Origin: Novispirillum itersonii subsp. itersonii ATCC 12639
GTDB lineage: Bacteria > Pseudomonadota > Alphaproteobacteria > Rhodospirillales > Rhodospirillaceae
Reading direction: 5' to 3'
Assembly: GCF_000381985.1 (NCBI RefSeq)
Contig: NZ_KB907338.1
Span: 372,001-436,000, forward strand
Length of the DNA: 64,000 nucleotides
A program made the position numbers and the translations under genes. Below are positions 9,633-18,605 of this stretch, one piece after another (the stretch's first letter is position 1; every line of letters begins with the position of its first letter). The notes below the pieces were generated by a model. The model ran no database searches. It had not been told where the DNA came from and worked only from the letters and a program-made list of their open reading frames with translations.

Positions 9633-10451
9633 ATGACTGATGCCGCGACCCTTTCCCCCTGCCGGACCCGTATCCAGCGCGTGGCGGTGACACTGCCCCA
9701 TGCCGCCGGAGAGGTGACGGTGCAGGAGTGGCTGCCGGAGGGGGATACCGGTGCGGCACCGGTGCTGCTGTTCCATGACTCGCTGGGCTCGATTACGCTG
9801 TGGCGTGGCCTGCCGGAGGCGCTGGCCCGGGCCAGCGGGCGGCGGGTGATCGCCTACGACCGGCTGGGGTTCGGGCAGGCTGACCGGCGGACTGACACGG
9901 TCAGCGGCGATTTCGTTCTGGAAGAGGCCGAAGTGGTGGTGCCGCAGCTGCGGGCCGCGCTGGGGATCGGGCCGTTTGTTGCCATGGGGCACAGTGTCGG
10001 TGGCGGCATGGCGGTCTGCACCGCCGCCCGCCACACCGACTGTACCGGGCTGGTCAGCATCGCCGCGCAGGCCTTTAACGATGACCATATCCATACCGGG
10101 GTGTCTGCCGCGAAAGCCGCGTTTTCCGAGCCGGGGGCGGTGGAGCGGCTGGCCCGCTATCATGGCCCGCAGGCGGCATGGGTGCTGTCGGCGTGGATCG
10201 ATACCTGGCTGGACCCTGCCTTTGCCGGCTGGTCGCTGCGCCCGCTGCTGGCCGATGTGCGCTGCCCGGCGCTGGTGATCCACGGGGCTGATGACGAATA
10301 CGGTGGCCCCGATCATGCCCGCACCATTGCCGCCGGGGTCAGCGGCCCGGCGGAGGCGGTGATTATGCCCGGTCACGGCCATATGCCGCACCGCGAGGAT
10401 GAGGCCGGGGTGCTGGCCCGTATCACCGCTTTCCTGCGGCCCGTCGCCTGA
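9633..10451 (+). CDS. Alpha/beta-hydrolase fold protein
   Basis: About 272 residues with the complete hydrolase triad. The nucleophile is in GHSVGGG (Ser about 121), the acid in the HGADDEYG segment, and the histidine in PGHGHMPHRE. The oxyanion-hole region reads LFHDSLGS. This is a soluble esterase- or haloalkane-dehalogenase-like hydrolase; substrate unknown. The ATG at 9633 is chosen by comparison with usual family N termini. In-frame ATGs at 9537 and 9579 would add a non-homologous-looking extension and no start has a clear ribosome site, so the start is uncertain. Confidence 0.85.
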   Translation: MTDAATLSPCRTRIQRVAVTLPHAAGEVTVQEWLPEGDTGAAPVLLFHDSLGSITLWRGLPEALARASGRRVIAYDRLGFGQADRRTDTVSGDFVLEEAEVVVPQLRAALGIGPFVAMGHSVGGGMAVCTAARHTDCTGLVSIAAQAFNDDHIHTGVSAAKAAFSEPGAVERLARYHGPQAAWVLSAWIDTWLDPAFAGWSLRPLLADVRCPALVIHGADDEYGGPDHARTIAAGVSGPAEAVIMPGHGHMPHREDEAGVLARITAFLRPVA

Positions 10452-10603
10452 CTCTCAACCCCGGCGTTTTTGGGCCGCAGGGCGTTTCGGGGCAGGGTTG
10501 AACCTGTGGTCTATGGTCCATCCGGCTGATTCTCAAGGCATCTGTATCGGGCGACAGTGGGGCTATTCCCTGTTTTGCCCCATTGCGCATAAGGATGCCC
10601 GCG

Positions 10604-12499
10604 ATGTCGCTCCGCTGCCGTATTCTGGCCGCTGCCCTGATGGTTTCTGCCAGCCAGCCCGTCCTGACGGCTCCGTCCATAGCGCAGACTGTGCCGGGTT
10701 CAAATACGGCGGGCCCGAATACAGCCGGGCAGCGCCCGACCGATGCCCGCAGTTACTGTGACCGCCTGCGCAGCCTTGACGGGCTGAAAGAATACGCGGT
10801 GGCGATGATCACCGTCGCCAAGGCGGTTGCGGCCCTGCCGGAGGCGGACCCCCGCCGTAAAGATCTGGCCCGCCTATATGCGCAGGGCATTGATGATGAC
10901 AGCGGCAGCCTTCAGGCCCGGTTGCTGGAGAGGATCAACGCCGCGGTCCCCCGGCAGGATGCCTATAATCAGGATCAGGTGGTGCAGCAGTATCTGCCGT
11001 GGTTTGCCGCCTGTGCCAGCGATATGAAGACGGAGTCCGGTCTGGCCCCGCAGGCTGTGCTGTTTCTTAATCCGCTGGGGCAGGAGCTGCCACGCTTCTA
11101 TGATGCCGCCCCGGACCGGCGGGGTGACCAGCTGCGCCAGAGTATGGGGGCATCGGGGCTGGGGGGACTGAACACCCGGGAGATTGAAGCGGCGACCGGT
11201 CTGCCGTTCCGTGGAATGAATCCGCGCTGGGTGCTGCCGATGGCGGTGGCAATGCAGGGGGCAGACAGTTTTGTGCCCGGCTATGCCCGGCAGGCCACGG
11301 CCCGGCTGGAAGCGCTGGGCCGGGCTGCGGTTGCCGCCCGCCAGCAGACGCAGGATATTCAGCAGGGGCTTCATCCGGCCTGCGAACGGATTGCTGCCAG
11401 TCCGGCGGTGCAGGCATTCACTGCGGCGGTCCGGGCCGCAGCGACAGAGCGGGTGTCGTCTGATACGCTTGCCGCCACCGCTGCCCGTCGTTTTGATACC
11501 GCACAGGGCACGCTGGCGGCGGAGATCAGCCGCCGGATCCGGGCCGCTGCCCCCGAACCGCAGAAGCAGGCAGAGCTGGTGCGCCAGTACAACACCATTC
11601 TGGATGCCTGCGCGGTCCGGTTGGTGGAGACGGACACTTTTCTGATGTTTGCTGACGATGTCACCACCCCGGAGCGGGTTGACAGCCAGCGCGACAGCAC
11701 CCGGCGCGGCAGACAGCCGCTGTTGAATTACAACGGTGAAAAGCCGGTGGGGGCGGACCGGATCAACGGCAAGTGGGCATCGCTGTATGCCTTTCTGTAT
11801 GACGATGCCAACACCCTGATCGCCGCCGGATCGACCGCTGCGGTGGCCGAAATGACGGCGATGACTGAAGCGATGGTCAAAAACCGCGCTGCCGCCGCCG
11901 CAAAGGCTGAGGAGGAGGCGTATGCCGGGCTGCGGGCCCTGTACGCCTTCCGCACCCATCCGGCGCTGGCACAGTCGTTTGCCGCCTGCCTCAGCGGCGA
12001 GCGCCCCTACCAGACTGCGATCCTCACCGCCCTTGAGGCCGAGGCACAGACTGTCACCACGGTGAAAGAACAGCAGGCCCTGCAACAGACGGCGGCCTTC
12101 CGCCGCGCCAATCTCGACACCGTTGTCACCGCCCAGTGCCTGTACCGCCTTAACTTCGGCATGGTGATGGCCGAGGTTGATAACCCCGGCATTGCAATCA
12201 TGCTGGCGGCGGATACCAAAGACCTGAAGCGGGATGATCCCGCCACCAAATACACGCCGAAGGCCCTGACCGGGATTGCCGCTTATCTGTCGATGGGGGC
12301 TGTTGAGTTCCACGAAGGGGTGGTGGGCAAATATCTGCAGGGGGCGATGGACGAGCTGAACGGTCAGACCGCCTACACCCGCAAACAGGCGGAGACCCTT
12401 CAGTCGGGAAAAATGGTGGTCGGGCTGGCCGGGTCAGCGGCGGAAGAGGCGATTTACGCCAATCTGGTGCAGCCCCTGCTGGATGGAAAGGTCAAATGA
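10604..12499 (+). CDS. Large secreted protein of unknown function
   Basis: About 631 residues. A signal peptide (basic start, then ILAAALMVSAS, probable cleavage near SIAQ) is followed by an Ala/Gln-rich, mostly helical body with no membrane segment, so it is likely periplasmic or exported. Cysteines occur at spaced positions (motifs such as SYCDRL, FAACAS, HPACERI, LDACAV, AACLSG, AQCLYR), each near the end of a helical block, suggesting several disulfide-tied helical repeats. The ATG at 10604 is chosen because AAGGA lies eight bases upstream. I recognise no family and neighbours give no hint. Confidence 0.7.
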   Translation: MSLRCRILAAALMVSASQPVLTAPSIAQTVPGSNTAGPNTAGQRPTDARSYCDRLRSLDGLKEYAVAMITVAKAVAALPEADPRRKDLARLYAQGIDDDSGSLQARLLERINAAVPRQDAYNQDQVVQQYLPWFAACASDMKTESGLAPQAVLFLNPLGQELPRFYDAAPDRRGDQLRQSMGASGLGGLNTREIEAATGLPFRGMNPRWVLPMAVAMQGADSFVPGYARQATARLEALGRAAVAARQQTQDIQQGLHPACERIAASPAVQAFTAAVRAAATERVSSDTLAATAARRFDTAQGTLAAEISRRIRAAAPEPQKQAELVRQYNTILDACAVRLVETDTFLMFADDVTTPERVDSQRDSTRRGRQPLLNYNGEKPVGADRINGKWASLYAFLYDDANTLIAAGSTAAVAEMTAMTEAMVKNRAAAAAKAEEEAYAGLRALYAFRTHPALAQSFAACLSGERPYQTAILTALEAEAQTVTTVKEQQALQQTAAFRRANLDTVVTAQCLYRLNFGMVMAEVDNPGIAIMLAADTKDLKRDDPATKYTPKALTGIAAYLSMGAVEFHEGVVGKYLQGAMDELNGQTAYTRKQAETLQSGKMVVGLAGSAAEEAIYANLVQPLLDGKVK

Positions 12500-12530
12500 C
12501 GGGGACAGGGGCGATCGACTGATTTGCCTG

Positions 12531-12565
12531 CCCTCTTTTGGCACCCCTCTTTTGGCACCCCTCTT
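12531..12565 (+). repeat. 14-bp tandem repeat, 2.5 copies
   Basis: CCCTCTTTTGGCAC is repeated at 12531 and 12545, followed by a partial copy. It lies in the spacer just upstream of the PNPOx-fold gene. Confidence 0.8.
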
Positions 12566-12618
12566 CCGGGCCGGGCGAAACCCGCTATTCTGTCGGGATA
12601 AGGTACGGGAGGGGGGCG

Positions 12619-13200
12619 ATGACCCTGTCAGAGATTGAGGCCGCGGGCTGGGCGGCATTGCAGCAGGCAGCGGCGGATCCCCATGCGGGCTTCCGGACCG
12701 TGACGCTCTGTTCCGTTGATGCCGCCGCGGCCCCGCAGGCGCGGATGGTGGTGCTGCGGGCCTGTGACCCGGCCCGGCGGACGCTGGAAATCCACACCGA
12801 TATCCGCAGCCCGAAATGGGCAGAGCTGATCGCCGACCGGCGCGTCACCGTCCTCGGATACTGTGCGCAGACCCGCCTGCAACTGCGCCTGCCCGGCACC
12901 GCCACCCTGCACGGCCCGGAGACCCCGACAGCCGCCGCAGCATGGGACCGTCTGCCGCCGTGGACCCGCAGCACCTATGCCGGTGGCCCGCCGGGGGATG
13001 AGCGTGCCTTTGCCGGGCCGGGGCAGCCGCTTGGGGCGGAGCCCCCGGCAGATGGCGCAGGCCGCGCCTGTTTTGGGGTGATCGTGGTGCAGGCGGTGGC
13101 GCTCGACTGGTTCCGCCTGCAGCGGCAGGACAACCGCCGCGCCCGTTTTCACTACGGCCCGGATGGGGCGCTGACGGCGGCGGCATGGGTGAACCCGTGA
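12619..13200 (+). CDS. Pyridoxamine 5'-phosphate oxidase-fold, FMN-binding protein
   Basis: About 193 residues with the split-barrel FMN-binding layout. Motifs include PQARMVVLRACDP, EIHTDIRSPKW and a C-terminal strand ending LDWFRLQRQDNRRARF, like the Alr4036/PNPOx-like group. It is not the housekeeping PdxH, which is encoded separately at 22228. The substrate is unknown; a flavin-dependent oxidoreductase role is inferred from the fold. A very strong GGGAGGGGGG ribosome site precedes the ATG at 12619. Confidence 0.78.
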   Translation: MTLSEIEAAGWAALQQAAADPHAGFRTVTLCSVDAAAAPQARMVVLRACDPARRTLEIHTDIRSPKWAELIADRRVTVLGYCAQTRLQLRLPGTATLHGPETPTAAAAWDRLPPWTRSTYAGGPPGDERAFAGPGQPLGAEPPADGAGRACFGVIVVQAVALDWFRLQRQDNRRARFHYGPDGALTAAAWVNP

Positions 13201-13274
13201 GGGGGGTGTCATCGCATCGGCCATTGCCTGTTTGCTCAACGGAAACGGTGAGCCGTTTATGGTCGGGGCACAAA

Positions 13275-13304
13275 TAAAAAAAACAAGGCCAGCAAGCCTT
13301 GTTT
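13275..13304 (-). terminator. Rho-independent terminator of tRNA-Glu
   Basis: Read on the minus strand, the arms AACAAGGC and GCCTTGTT surround a short loop and run into an uninterrupted T tract. It lies about 60 bases beyond the 3' end of the tRNA on the same strand. Confidence 0.9.
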
Positions 13305-13359
13305 GGGTCTGAAGCTGATCTTCAGATGCGCTTTTCGATGTGGCACTCTGCGAGGAGAG

Positions 13360-13435
13360 TGGCGTCCCCACGGGGATTCGAACCCCGGTTATCGCCGTGA
13401 AAGGGCGGTGTCCTAGGCCTCTAGACGATGGGGAC
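13360..13435 (-). tRNA. tRNA-Glu (anticodon TTC)
   Basis: The minus strand folds as a full tRNA: acceptor GTCCCCA/TGGGGAC, a D arm with TAGAGGCCTAGG, anticodon loop CTTTCAC with TTC, T arm CGGGG-TTCGAAT-CCCCG, and an encoded CCA at the 3' end (13360-13362). The outermost anticodon-stem pair reads as a C-A mismatch. It has its own promoter and terminator, so it is a single-gene unit. Confidence 0.97.
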
Positions 13436-13452
13436 GTCGTTGGCGTGGCGGG

Positions 13453-13481
13453 TTTTTACCCATTCCAACGGTTTGATGCAA
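13453..13481 (-). promoter_or_regulatory. Sigma-70-type promoter for tRNA-Glu
   Basis: On the minus strand TTGCAT (-35) and TAAAAA (-10) are separated by exactly 17 bases. The -10 lies about 18 bases before the tRNA 5' end. Spacing and position are right; strength is not known. Confidence 0.6.
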
Positions 13482-13591
13482 GACCTTTTTTCAAAAAAGT
13501 TTCAGCGGCGTCTCTGGCCGTTCCGGCGGGGGCGGAGTACAAGGGTAAACCTTATGCAAAACCCCGTTCAGACTGCCCCGGAGCCTGTTTT

Positions 13592-14131
13592 ATGAGCACC
13601 CTGCTTGTGGTCCGCCCGTCGGAAGAGGTCGATCTGCCCGCCATTCAGGCCATCTATCAGCACCATGTGCTGACCGGCACCGGCACGTTTGAGGAAGATC
13701 CGCCGTCGCTGGCGGATATGACTGCCCGCCGGGCCAAGGTGCTGGGCGGCGGCTATCCCTATCTGGTGGCGGTGGATCCTGTTGACGGCAGCGTGGCGGG
13801 CTATGCCTATGTCGGGCCCTACCGCGAGCGGTCGGCGTATCGTTTTATGGTCGAGGATTCGATCTACATTGCCCCCGGCTGTCAGGGGAAAGGGGTGGGC
13901 CGACTGCTGCTGACCGCCCTGCTGGCGGAATGTGAGGCACGCGGCTATCGCCAGATCGTGGCGGTGATCGGTGATTCCGGGAATGCCGGATCAATCGGGC
14001 TGCATACGGCGCTGGGCTTTCAGCATGTCGGCAGGTTCGCCGCCGCCGGGCTGAAGTTTGGCCGCTGGCTGGATGTGGTGTTCATGCAGAAGGCCCTTGG
14101 CGAGGGCGCGGAGACAGTGCCGGGCGCCTGA
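13592..14131 (+). CDS. GNAT N-acetyltransferase, phosphinothricin acetyltransferase-like
   Basis: A 179-residue GNAT protein of the Pat/Bar-like group. It opens with an N-terminal VRPSEEVDLPAIQAIYQHHV segment and carries the acetyl-CoA loop GCQGKGVGRLL, the NAGSIGLHTALGF helix and a C-terminal LDVVFMQK strand. These enzymes acetylate the amino group of phosphinothricin, methionine sulfoximine or related metabolites; the true substrate here is unknown. The ATG at 13592 is chosen because the frame further upstream crosses the tRNA and its promoter. A strong bidirectional terminator follows. Confidence 0.88.
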   Translation: MSTLLVVRPSEEVDLPAIQAIYQHHVLTGTGTFEEDPPSLADMTARRAKVLGGGYPYLVAVDPVDGSVAGYAYVGPYRERSAYRFMVEDSIYIAPGCQGKGVGRLLLTALLAECEARGYRQIVAVIGDSGNAGSIGLHTALGFQHVGRFAAAGLKFGRWLDVVFMQKALGEGAETVPGA

Positions 14132-14170
14132 CGGAGCCCTGAGGGGACCTCTTCTTCAGTCTCGTGATAT

Positions 14171-14199
14171 AAAAAAGGAGCCTCCAGGGCTCCTTTTTT
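14171..14199. terminator. Bidirectional rho-independent terminator
   Basis: AAAAAAGGAGCC-(TCCA)-GGGCTCCTTTTTT is a near-perfect stem flanked by A and T runs, so it works in both directions. It separates the convergent GNAT and aroC genes. Confidence 0.92.
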
Positions 14200-14205
14200 A
14201 CAGTG

Positions 14206-15294
14206 TCATCCCCCGCATTGCCCACGGTGGCGCAGCAGGTGGTCGGCGAGGGTGACGGCCATCATCGCCTCCGCCACCGGAACGGCGCGGATGCCGACGC
14301 AGGGGTCGTGACGGCCCTTGGTGCGCACGTCCACATCCGCCCCGTGGATATCGACGCTCTGGCGCGGGGTCAGGATCGAGGAGGTCGGTTTGACCGCCAT
14401 ACGGGCAATCACCGGCTGGCCGGTGGAGATGCCGCCAAGGATCCCCCCGGCATGGTTGGACAGATACCGGATGCCGCCGTCCGCGTTGACGCGCATCTCG
14501 TCGGCGTTGTCCTCGCCGCTGTAGGCGGCGGTGTCGAAGCCGTCGCCGATCTCGACACCTTTGACGGCGTTGATCGACATCAGCGCCTTGGCCAGATCAG
14601 CATCCAGCTTGTCATAGACCGGGGCACCGAGGCCGGTGGGCACGTTTTCCGCCACCACTTCGACGATTGCCCCGCAGGAAGACCCGGCCTTGCGGACGGA
14701 ATCAAGATAGGCTTCCCAGTCTGCGACCACGCCGGGGTCAGGGCAGAAGAACGGGTTGGTGTTGACCGTCTCCCAATCCCAGCGGCTGCGGTCGATGCGG
14801 TGCGGGCCAAGCTGCACCAGAGCGGCGCGGATGAGAACCCCGCCGGGCACCAGTGCATTAAGGACAGCCCGGGCAACACCGCCCGCCGCCACCCGCATCG
14901 CGGTCTCGCGGGCGGAGGAACGGCCCCCGCCGCGATAATCGCGGATGCCGTACTTCTGCCAGTAGGTGACATCGGCATGGCCGGGGCGGAACTGCTGGGC
15001 AATCTCGCCGTAATCCTTCGACCGCTGATCGGTGTTTTCAATCAGCAGGCCGATTGGGGTGCCGGTGGTCTGTCCCTCGAACACCCCGGACAGGATGCGG
15101 ACGGCGTCCGGCTCCTGCCGCTGGGTGACGAAGCGGTTCTGGCCCGGTTTGCGCCGGTCCAGCCAGGGCTGAAGATCAGCTTCCGACAGGGGGATGCGCG
15201 GCGGCACCCCATCCACCACACAGCCGATGGCCGGGCCGTGGCTTTCGCCGAAGGTGGTGAAGCGGAACAGGGTGCCGAAACCGTTGCCAGACAC
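14206..15294 (-). CDS. aroC: Chorismate synthase
   Basis: Last step of the shikimate pathway: 5-enolpyruvylshikimate-3-phosphate to chorismate, with reduced FMN. The 362-residue length and signatures are typical: the N-terminal FTTFGESHG, the central [20 protein letters not shown] with GGRSSARET, and the C-terminal [12 protein letters not shown]. Start MSGNGFG lies six bases after the fabI stop, so the two are cotranscribed. The fabI-aroC pairing is common in alphaproteobacteria. Confidence 0.97.
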   Translation of the reverse strand: MSGNGFGTLFRFTTFGESHGPAIGCVVDGVPPRIPLSEADLQPWLDRRKPGQNRFVTQRQEPDAVRILSGVFEGQTTGTPIGLLIENTDQRSKDYGEIAQQFRPGHADVTYWQKYGIRDYRGGGRSSARETAMRVAAGGVARAVLNALVPGGVLIRAALVQLGPHRIDRSRWDWETVNTNPFFCPDPGVVADWEAYLDSVRKAGSSCGAIVEVVAENVPTGLGAPVYDKLDADLAKALMSINAVKGVEIGDGFDTAAYSGEDNADEMRVNADGGIRYLSNHAGGILGGISTGQPVIARMAVKPTSSILTPRQSVDIHGADVDVRTKGRHDPCVGIRAVPVAEAMMAVTLADHLLRHRGQCGG

Positions 15295-15300
15295 GGGGGA

Positions 15301-16137
15301 TCAGTCCTTCTTGTAATAGGCCAGCAGGTCAGACAGCTCCCCGGCGCTGGCGGGGTTGAGCATGCCGACAGTGTGATAGCCGGAGTCAACGTGCAGCACT
15401 TCGCCGGTGACGCCGGAGCCGAGATCGGACAGCAGGTACAGGCCGCTGTTGCCGACGTCTTCGATGGTGACGTTACGGCCCATCGGGGCGTTCAGTTCGT
15501 TCCAGCGCAGGATCAGGCGGAAGTCACCGATGCCGGAGGCGGCAAGGGTCTTGATCGGACCGGCGGAGATGGCGTTGACGCGGATGTTGTTGGGGCCGAG
15601 GTCGGCGGCCAGATAGCGCACGCTGGCTTCCAGCGCGGCCTTGGCGACGCCCATCACATTATAATGCGGCATCACCTGTTCCGCCCCGTAATAGGACAGG
15701 GTGACCAGCGACCCGCCGTTCTTCATCAGCGGCTGGGCGCGGCGCGCCACGTCGGTGAAGGAATACACCGACACATGCATACAGTTGAGGAAGTTGGGCA
15801 GGGTGGTGTTGTAGTACGGGCCCTTCAGCTCTTCCTTATCGGAGAAAGCGATGGCGTGCACCACAAAGTCAAGGCCGTCCCATTCCTGCGCGATGGCGGC
15901 GAAGCAGGCGTCCATGCTGTCAGAATCGGTGACATCGCAGGACAGAACCAGCGGACTGTTGACACTTTCTGCCAGCGGGCGCACACGGCGTTCCAGCGCG
16001 TCCCCCTGATAGGTGAAAGCGAGCTGAGCCCCTTGGGCGGCGCAGGCCTTGGCGATGCCCCAGGCGATGGAGCGGTCGTTGGCAACGCCCATAATCAGGC
16101 CTTTTTTGCCCGCCATAAGCTGGGAGGACGCGGTCAT
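15301..16137 (-). CDS. fabI: Enoyl-[acyl-carrier-protein] reductase (NADH)
   Basis: Reduces the enoyl-ACP double bond in each round of type II fatty acid synthesis. This 278-residue atypical short-chain dehydrogenase has the FabI nucleotide loop (KGLIMGVANDRSIAWG, about residues 12-27). It also carries the Tyr-x6-Lys active site (YYGAEQVMPHYNVMGVAK contains the catalytic Tyr and Lys). The ATG at 16137 is preceded by an AGAGGG ribosome site. It is the triclosan-target type of enoyl reductase. It is cotranscribed with aroC and divergent from the YihY gene. Confidence 0.96.
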   Translation of the reverse strand: MTASSQLMAGKKGLIMGVANDRSIAWGIAKACAAQGAQLAFTYQGDALERRVRPLAESVNSPLVLSCDVTDSDSMDACFAAIAQEWDGLDFVVHAIAFSDKEELKGPYYNTTLPNFLNCMHVSVYSFTDVARRAQPLMKNGGSLVTLSYYGAEQVMPHYNVMGVAKAALEASVRYLAADLGPNNIRVNAISAGPIKTLAASGIGDFRLILRWNELNAPMGRNVTIEDVGNSGLYLLSDLGSGVTGEVLHVDSGYHTVGMLNPASAGELSDLLAYYKKD

Positions 16138-16279
16138 CAGGGAACCCTCTGTCTGTGTTAAATCCGTGCAGCAGTGCTACAAAGAAGGCGGCATCCTACA
16201 CCAGTTGTGCATGGCGTCAAAGATTACGGAAGAGGAGTGTGAAGACGATGCCGTTAGGGCAGGGGAGCCGGAAAAAGCG

Positions 16280-17578
16280 ATGAATGCCAGAAACGGGCAT
16301 AAAACGGGCGGATATAAACTGTCGGTTCGGCGGCTGACGGCCCGGGAATCCGGGTTACCGGCTTTCGGGCTGCATCTGGCCCGGCGGGCGCAGCGCGACG
16401 CGGTGCTGCGGGCGGCGGGGGCCCTCAGCTATACCTCGCTGCTGGCGGTGGTGCCGTTTCTGACGCTGGCGCTGGCGGCGCTGGGGCTGTTCCCGGTGTT
16501 TGAGGATGTGCGCGGGGCGGTGCAGGGCTTTATCTTTGATAATTTCGTGCCCACCGTCGGCACCACCCTGCACCGTAATCTGGCGCGTTTCATCGGGGCA
16601 GCGGGGCGGCTGACGCTGGTCGGCACGCTGGGGCTGACCGTGACGGCGGTGCTGCTGCTGGCCAGCATAGAGCGCACCTTCAATGTGATTTTCCGGGTCA
16701 GCCGCCCGCGCCCGCTGGTGCTGCGGGTGCTGCTGTACTGGGCGTTCCTGACGGTCGGGCCGCTGCTGCTGGGGGGGATGTTCTCGCTGGCGTCATGGGT
16801 GATGGCGCAGGGGCTGCGCCAGCAGGGGGTGCCTGTACTGCTGGATCTGCTGTCGGCTCTGGCGCCGGGGGCGGTGACTTTCGCCGGGCTGGTCGGCCTG
16901 TATTATCTGGTGCCCAACCGCCGGGTACGGCTGTGGGATGCGCTGCTGGGGGCGGCGGCGGCGGCGGCGCTGTTCTGGCTGCTGCGCAGCGGCTTTGTCG
17001 CCTTTATCAGCAATGTCCGCACGTATGAGAGTATTTACGGCACGCTGGCGGTGGCCCCGCTGTTTCTGGTGTGGATCTATCTGTCGTGGGTGGTGGTGCT
17101 GTGCGGGGCGGAGCTGTCGGCAGCCCTGCCGGAATGGCGGCTGCGCCGGATCGGCCTGTCGGACCACGGCGGGCTGGGGCGTCTGGTGATGGCGCTGGAC
17201 CTGCTGCGGGCGCTGGAGGGGGCGAGCCCGCGCGGGGCCGGGCTGGACCGGCAGGGGCTGCTGGCTGTGACGGCCCTGTCGGAAGAGGCGGTGATCCTGC
17301 TGCTGAACCGGCTGTCGGCAGCGCATTTTGTTGCCCGTGCTGAGAACGGGCGCTGGGTGTCAACCCGCTCCCCCCATGATGCAACGGTGCAGGACCTGCT
17401 GCTGGCGCTGGAGATCGGGTTGCCGGATCCGGCGGACCTTTTACCCGCCGGGCTGGAACAGGCAATGCTGGGACCGGCCCTGACCGAGGCCCTGACCGGC
17501 GCGGCCCGGATGCAGGCGATCAGCCTGTCGATGCCGCTGGACCGTGTGATGCGCGATCTGCCGGGAGGGAGCGGGTAA
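16280..17578 (+). CDS. YihY/BrkB family inner-membrane protein
   Basis: About 432 residues. The family signature (RDAVLRAAGALSYTSLLAVV) and five to six membrane helices fill residues 30-300. A cytoplasmic C-terminal tail of about 130 residues looks like a winged-helix module (LDRQGLLAVTALSEEAVILL). The family was once misnamed ribonuclease BN; its function is still not settled. The ATG at 16280 gives the usual N terminus; the frame is open upstream but that region is the fabI promoter spacer. The C-terminal extension is longer than in minimal YihY proteins. Confidence 0.85.
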   Translation: MNARNGHKTGGYKLSVRRLTARESGLPAFGLHLARRAQRDAVLRAAGALSYTSLLAVVPFLTLALAALGLFPVFEDVRGAVQGFIFDNFVPTVGTTLHRNLARFIGAAGRLTLVGTLGLTVTAVLLLASIERTFNVIFRVSRPRPLVLRVLLYWAFLTVGPLLLGGMFSLASWVMAQGLRQQGVPVLLDLLSALAPGAVTFAGLVGLYYLVPNRRVRLWDALLGAAAAAALFWLLRSGFVAFISNVRTYESIYGTLAVAPLFLVWIYLSWVVVLCGAELSAALPEWRLRRIGLSDHGGLGRLVMALDLLRALEGASPRGAGLDRQGLLAVTALSEEAVILLLNRLSAAHFVARAENGRWVSTRSPHDATVQDLLLALEIGLPDPADLLPAGLEQAMLGPALTEALTGAARMQAISLSMPLDRVMRDLPGGSG

Positions 17579-17613
17579 GCCAAGGGGCGGAGGCCCGCGC
17601 CCGGCGCGTGAGG

Positions 17614-17676
17614 GACCAAACAAACAAGGGACCAAAAAACAAAAAACCAAACAAACAACCAATAATTTTAAGGGAG
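17614..17676. other. A-rich low-complexity stretch downstream of yihY-like gene
   Basis: A purine/AC-rich segment with repeated ACCAAACAAACAA-like words, very unlike the surrounding GC-rich DNA. No gene is supported here. It lies just upstream of the promoter of the DUF2189 gene, so it could act as an UP-like or curved element, but that is inference. Confidence 0.5.
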
Positions 17677-17701
17677 TCGACAGCGGTGGCCGGATGTCTG
17701 C

Positions 17702-17729
17702 TTGCTGTCGTGTAGAACGGTTCCATAAT
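17702..17729 (+). promoter_or_regulatory. Sigma-70-type promoter for the DUF2189 gene
   Basis: TTGCTG and CATAAT are separated by 16 bases, with the gene start 33 bases further on and an A-rich tract upstream. The hexamers are good for a GC-rich genome. Confidence 0.55.
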
Positions 17730-17762
17730 GGCAGACAGGTGCCCCGGTAGGGATGACCCGCC

Positions 17763-18605
17763 ATGACCGCTCCTGATCCAGTCCCCGGTCCTTCACCCGT
17801 CCCGGCCCCGGGCCGTGATCCTGCCGCTGACCGGCGGCGGGCGCTGAATATGCTGCCCTACGGCGACCGGGTGATGCTGATCGGCAGGGCCGATGTGTGG
17901 GGCTGGCTGCGTCTGGGCTGGCGGGATTACTGCCGTCATCCGGGGCGCAGTACGGCCTATGGGGCGGTGTTTGTCCTTCTCGGCTACGGGCTGGTGTTCG
18001 GCCTGAAGGCGCTGGGGATGCTGTATCTGATCACCCCGATGATCGCCGGTTTTCTGCTGATCGCGCCGCTGCTGGCGCTGGGGTTTTACGCCCTGTCGCG
18101 GGATGCCGAGCAGGGCCGGCCGCCGTCATTGTGGCGGGCCCTGAACGCGTGGCAGGACAACAGCTTCCATGTCATCACCGCCGGGTTGCTGCTGATGCTG
18201 TTTATGATGATCTGGGTGCGGATCGCGGCCCTGATCTTTGCGCTGTTCTTCCCCTATACCGCCCTGACGTGGCATGCGGCGTTCGAGGCGCTGCTGACGC
18301 CGGACGGCCTGTTGTTTCTGGCGGTCGGTACGGTGGTGGGCGGCGGGATGGCGGTGATCGGCTTTACCTTTTCGGCCTTCAGCCTGCCGTTGCTGCTCGA
18401 CCGCCGGGTCGATGCCTTTGCCGCCGGATACCTCAGCGGGCTGGCGGTGCTGGCCAATCCCGGGCCGATGCTGCTGTGGGCGGCGGTGATTGCCGGGCTG
18501 ACCGGAATCGGGCTGCTGACCGGCTTCCTCGGCCTGATGATCACGCTGCCGGTGCTGGGGCATGCGACGTGGTATGCCTACCGCCGGGTTATCCGCTGGG
18601 AGTGA
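17763..18605 (+). CDS. DUF2189 integral membrane protein
   Basis: A 280-residue protein with a Pro-rich N terminus and about six membrane helices. The order of a WGWLRLGWRDYCRHP amphipathic segment, helices, an ALSRDAEQGR loop and a WQDNSFHVI segment matches DUF2189. That family is sometimes found near cytochrome oxidase genes; none are present here. Function unknown. Its last 17 bases overlap the 3' end of the convergent HxlR gene. Confidence 0.75.
   Translation: MTAPDPVPGPSPVPAPGRDPAADRRRALNMLPYGDRVMLIGRADVWGWLRLGWRDYCRHPGRSTAYGAVFVLLGYGLVFGLKALGMLYLITPMIAGFLLIAPLLALGFYALSRDAEQGRPPSLWRALNAWQDNSFHVITAGLLLMLFMMIWVRIAALIFALFFPYTALTWHAAFEALLTPDGLLFLAVGTVVGGGMAVIGFTFSAFSLPLLLDRRVDAFAAGYLSGLAVLANPGPMLLWAAVIAGLTGIGLLTGFLGLMITLPVLGHATWYAYRRVIRWE

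Noticed and set aside
12619-13200. Second pdxH
   Set aside because: It shares the fold but lacks the PdxH C-terminal signature that the gene at 22228 has.
14203-16161. Long open frame on the plus strand opposite aroC and fabI
   Set aside because: It is antisense to two certain genes, has no recognisable domains, and reflects the GC-rich codon pattern of the opposite strand.
16280-17578. Ribonuclease BN
   Set aside because: The old name for YihY proteins is a misannotation; this is an integral membrane protein without nuclease motifs.
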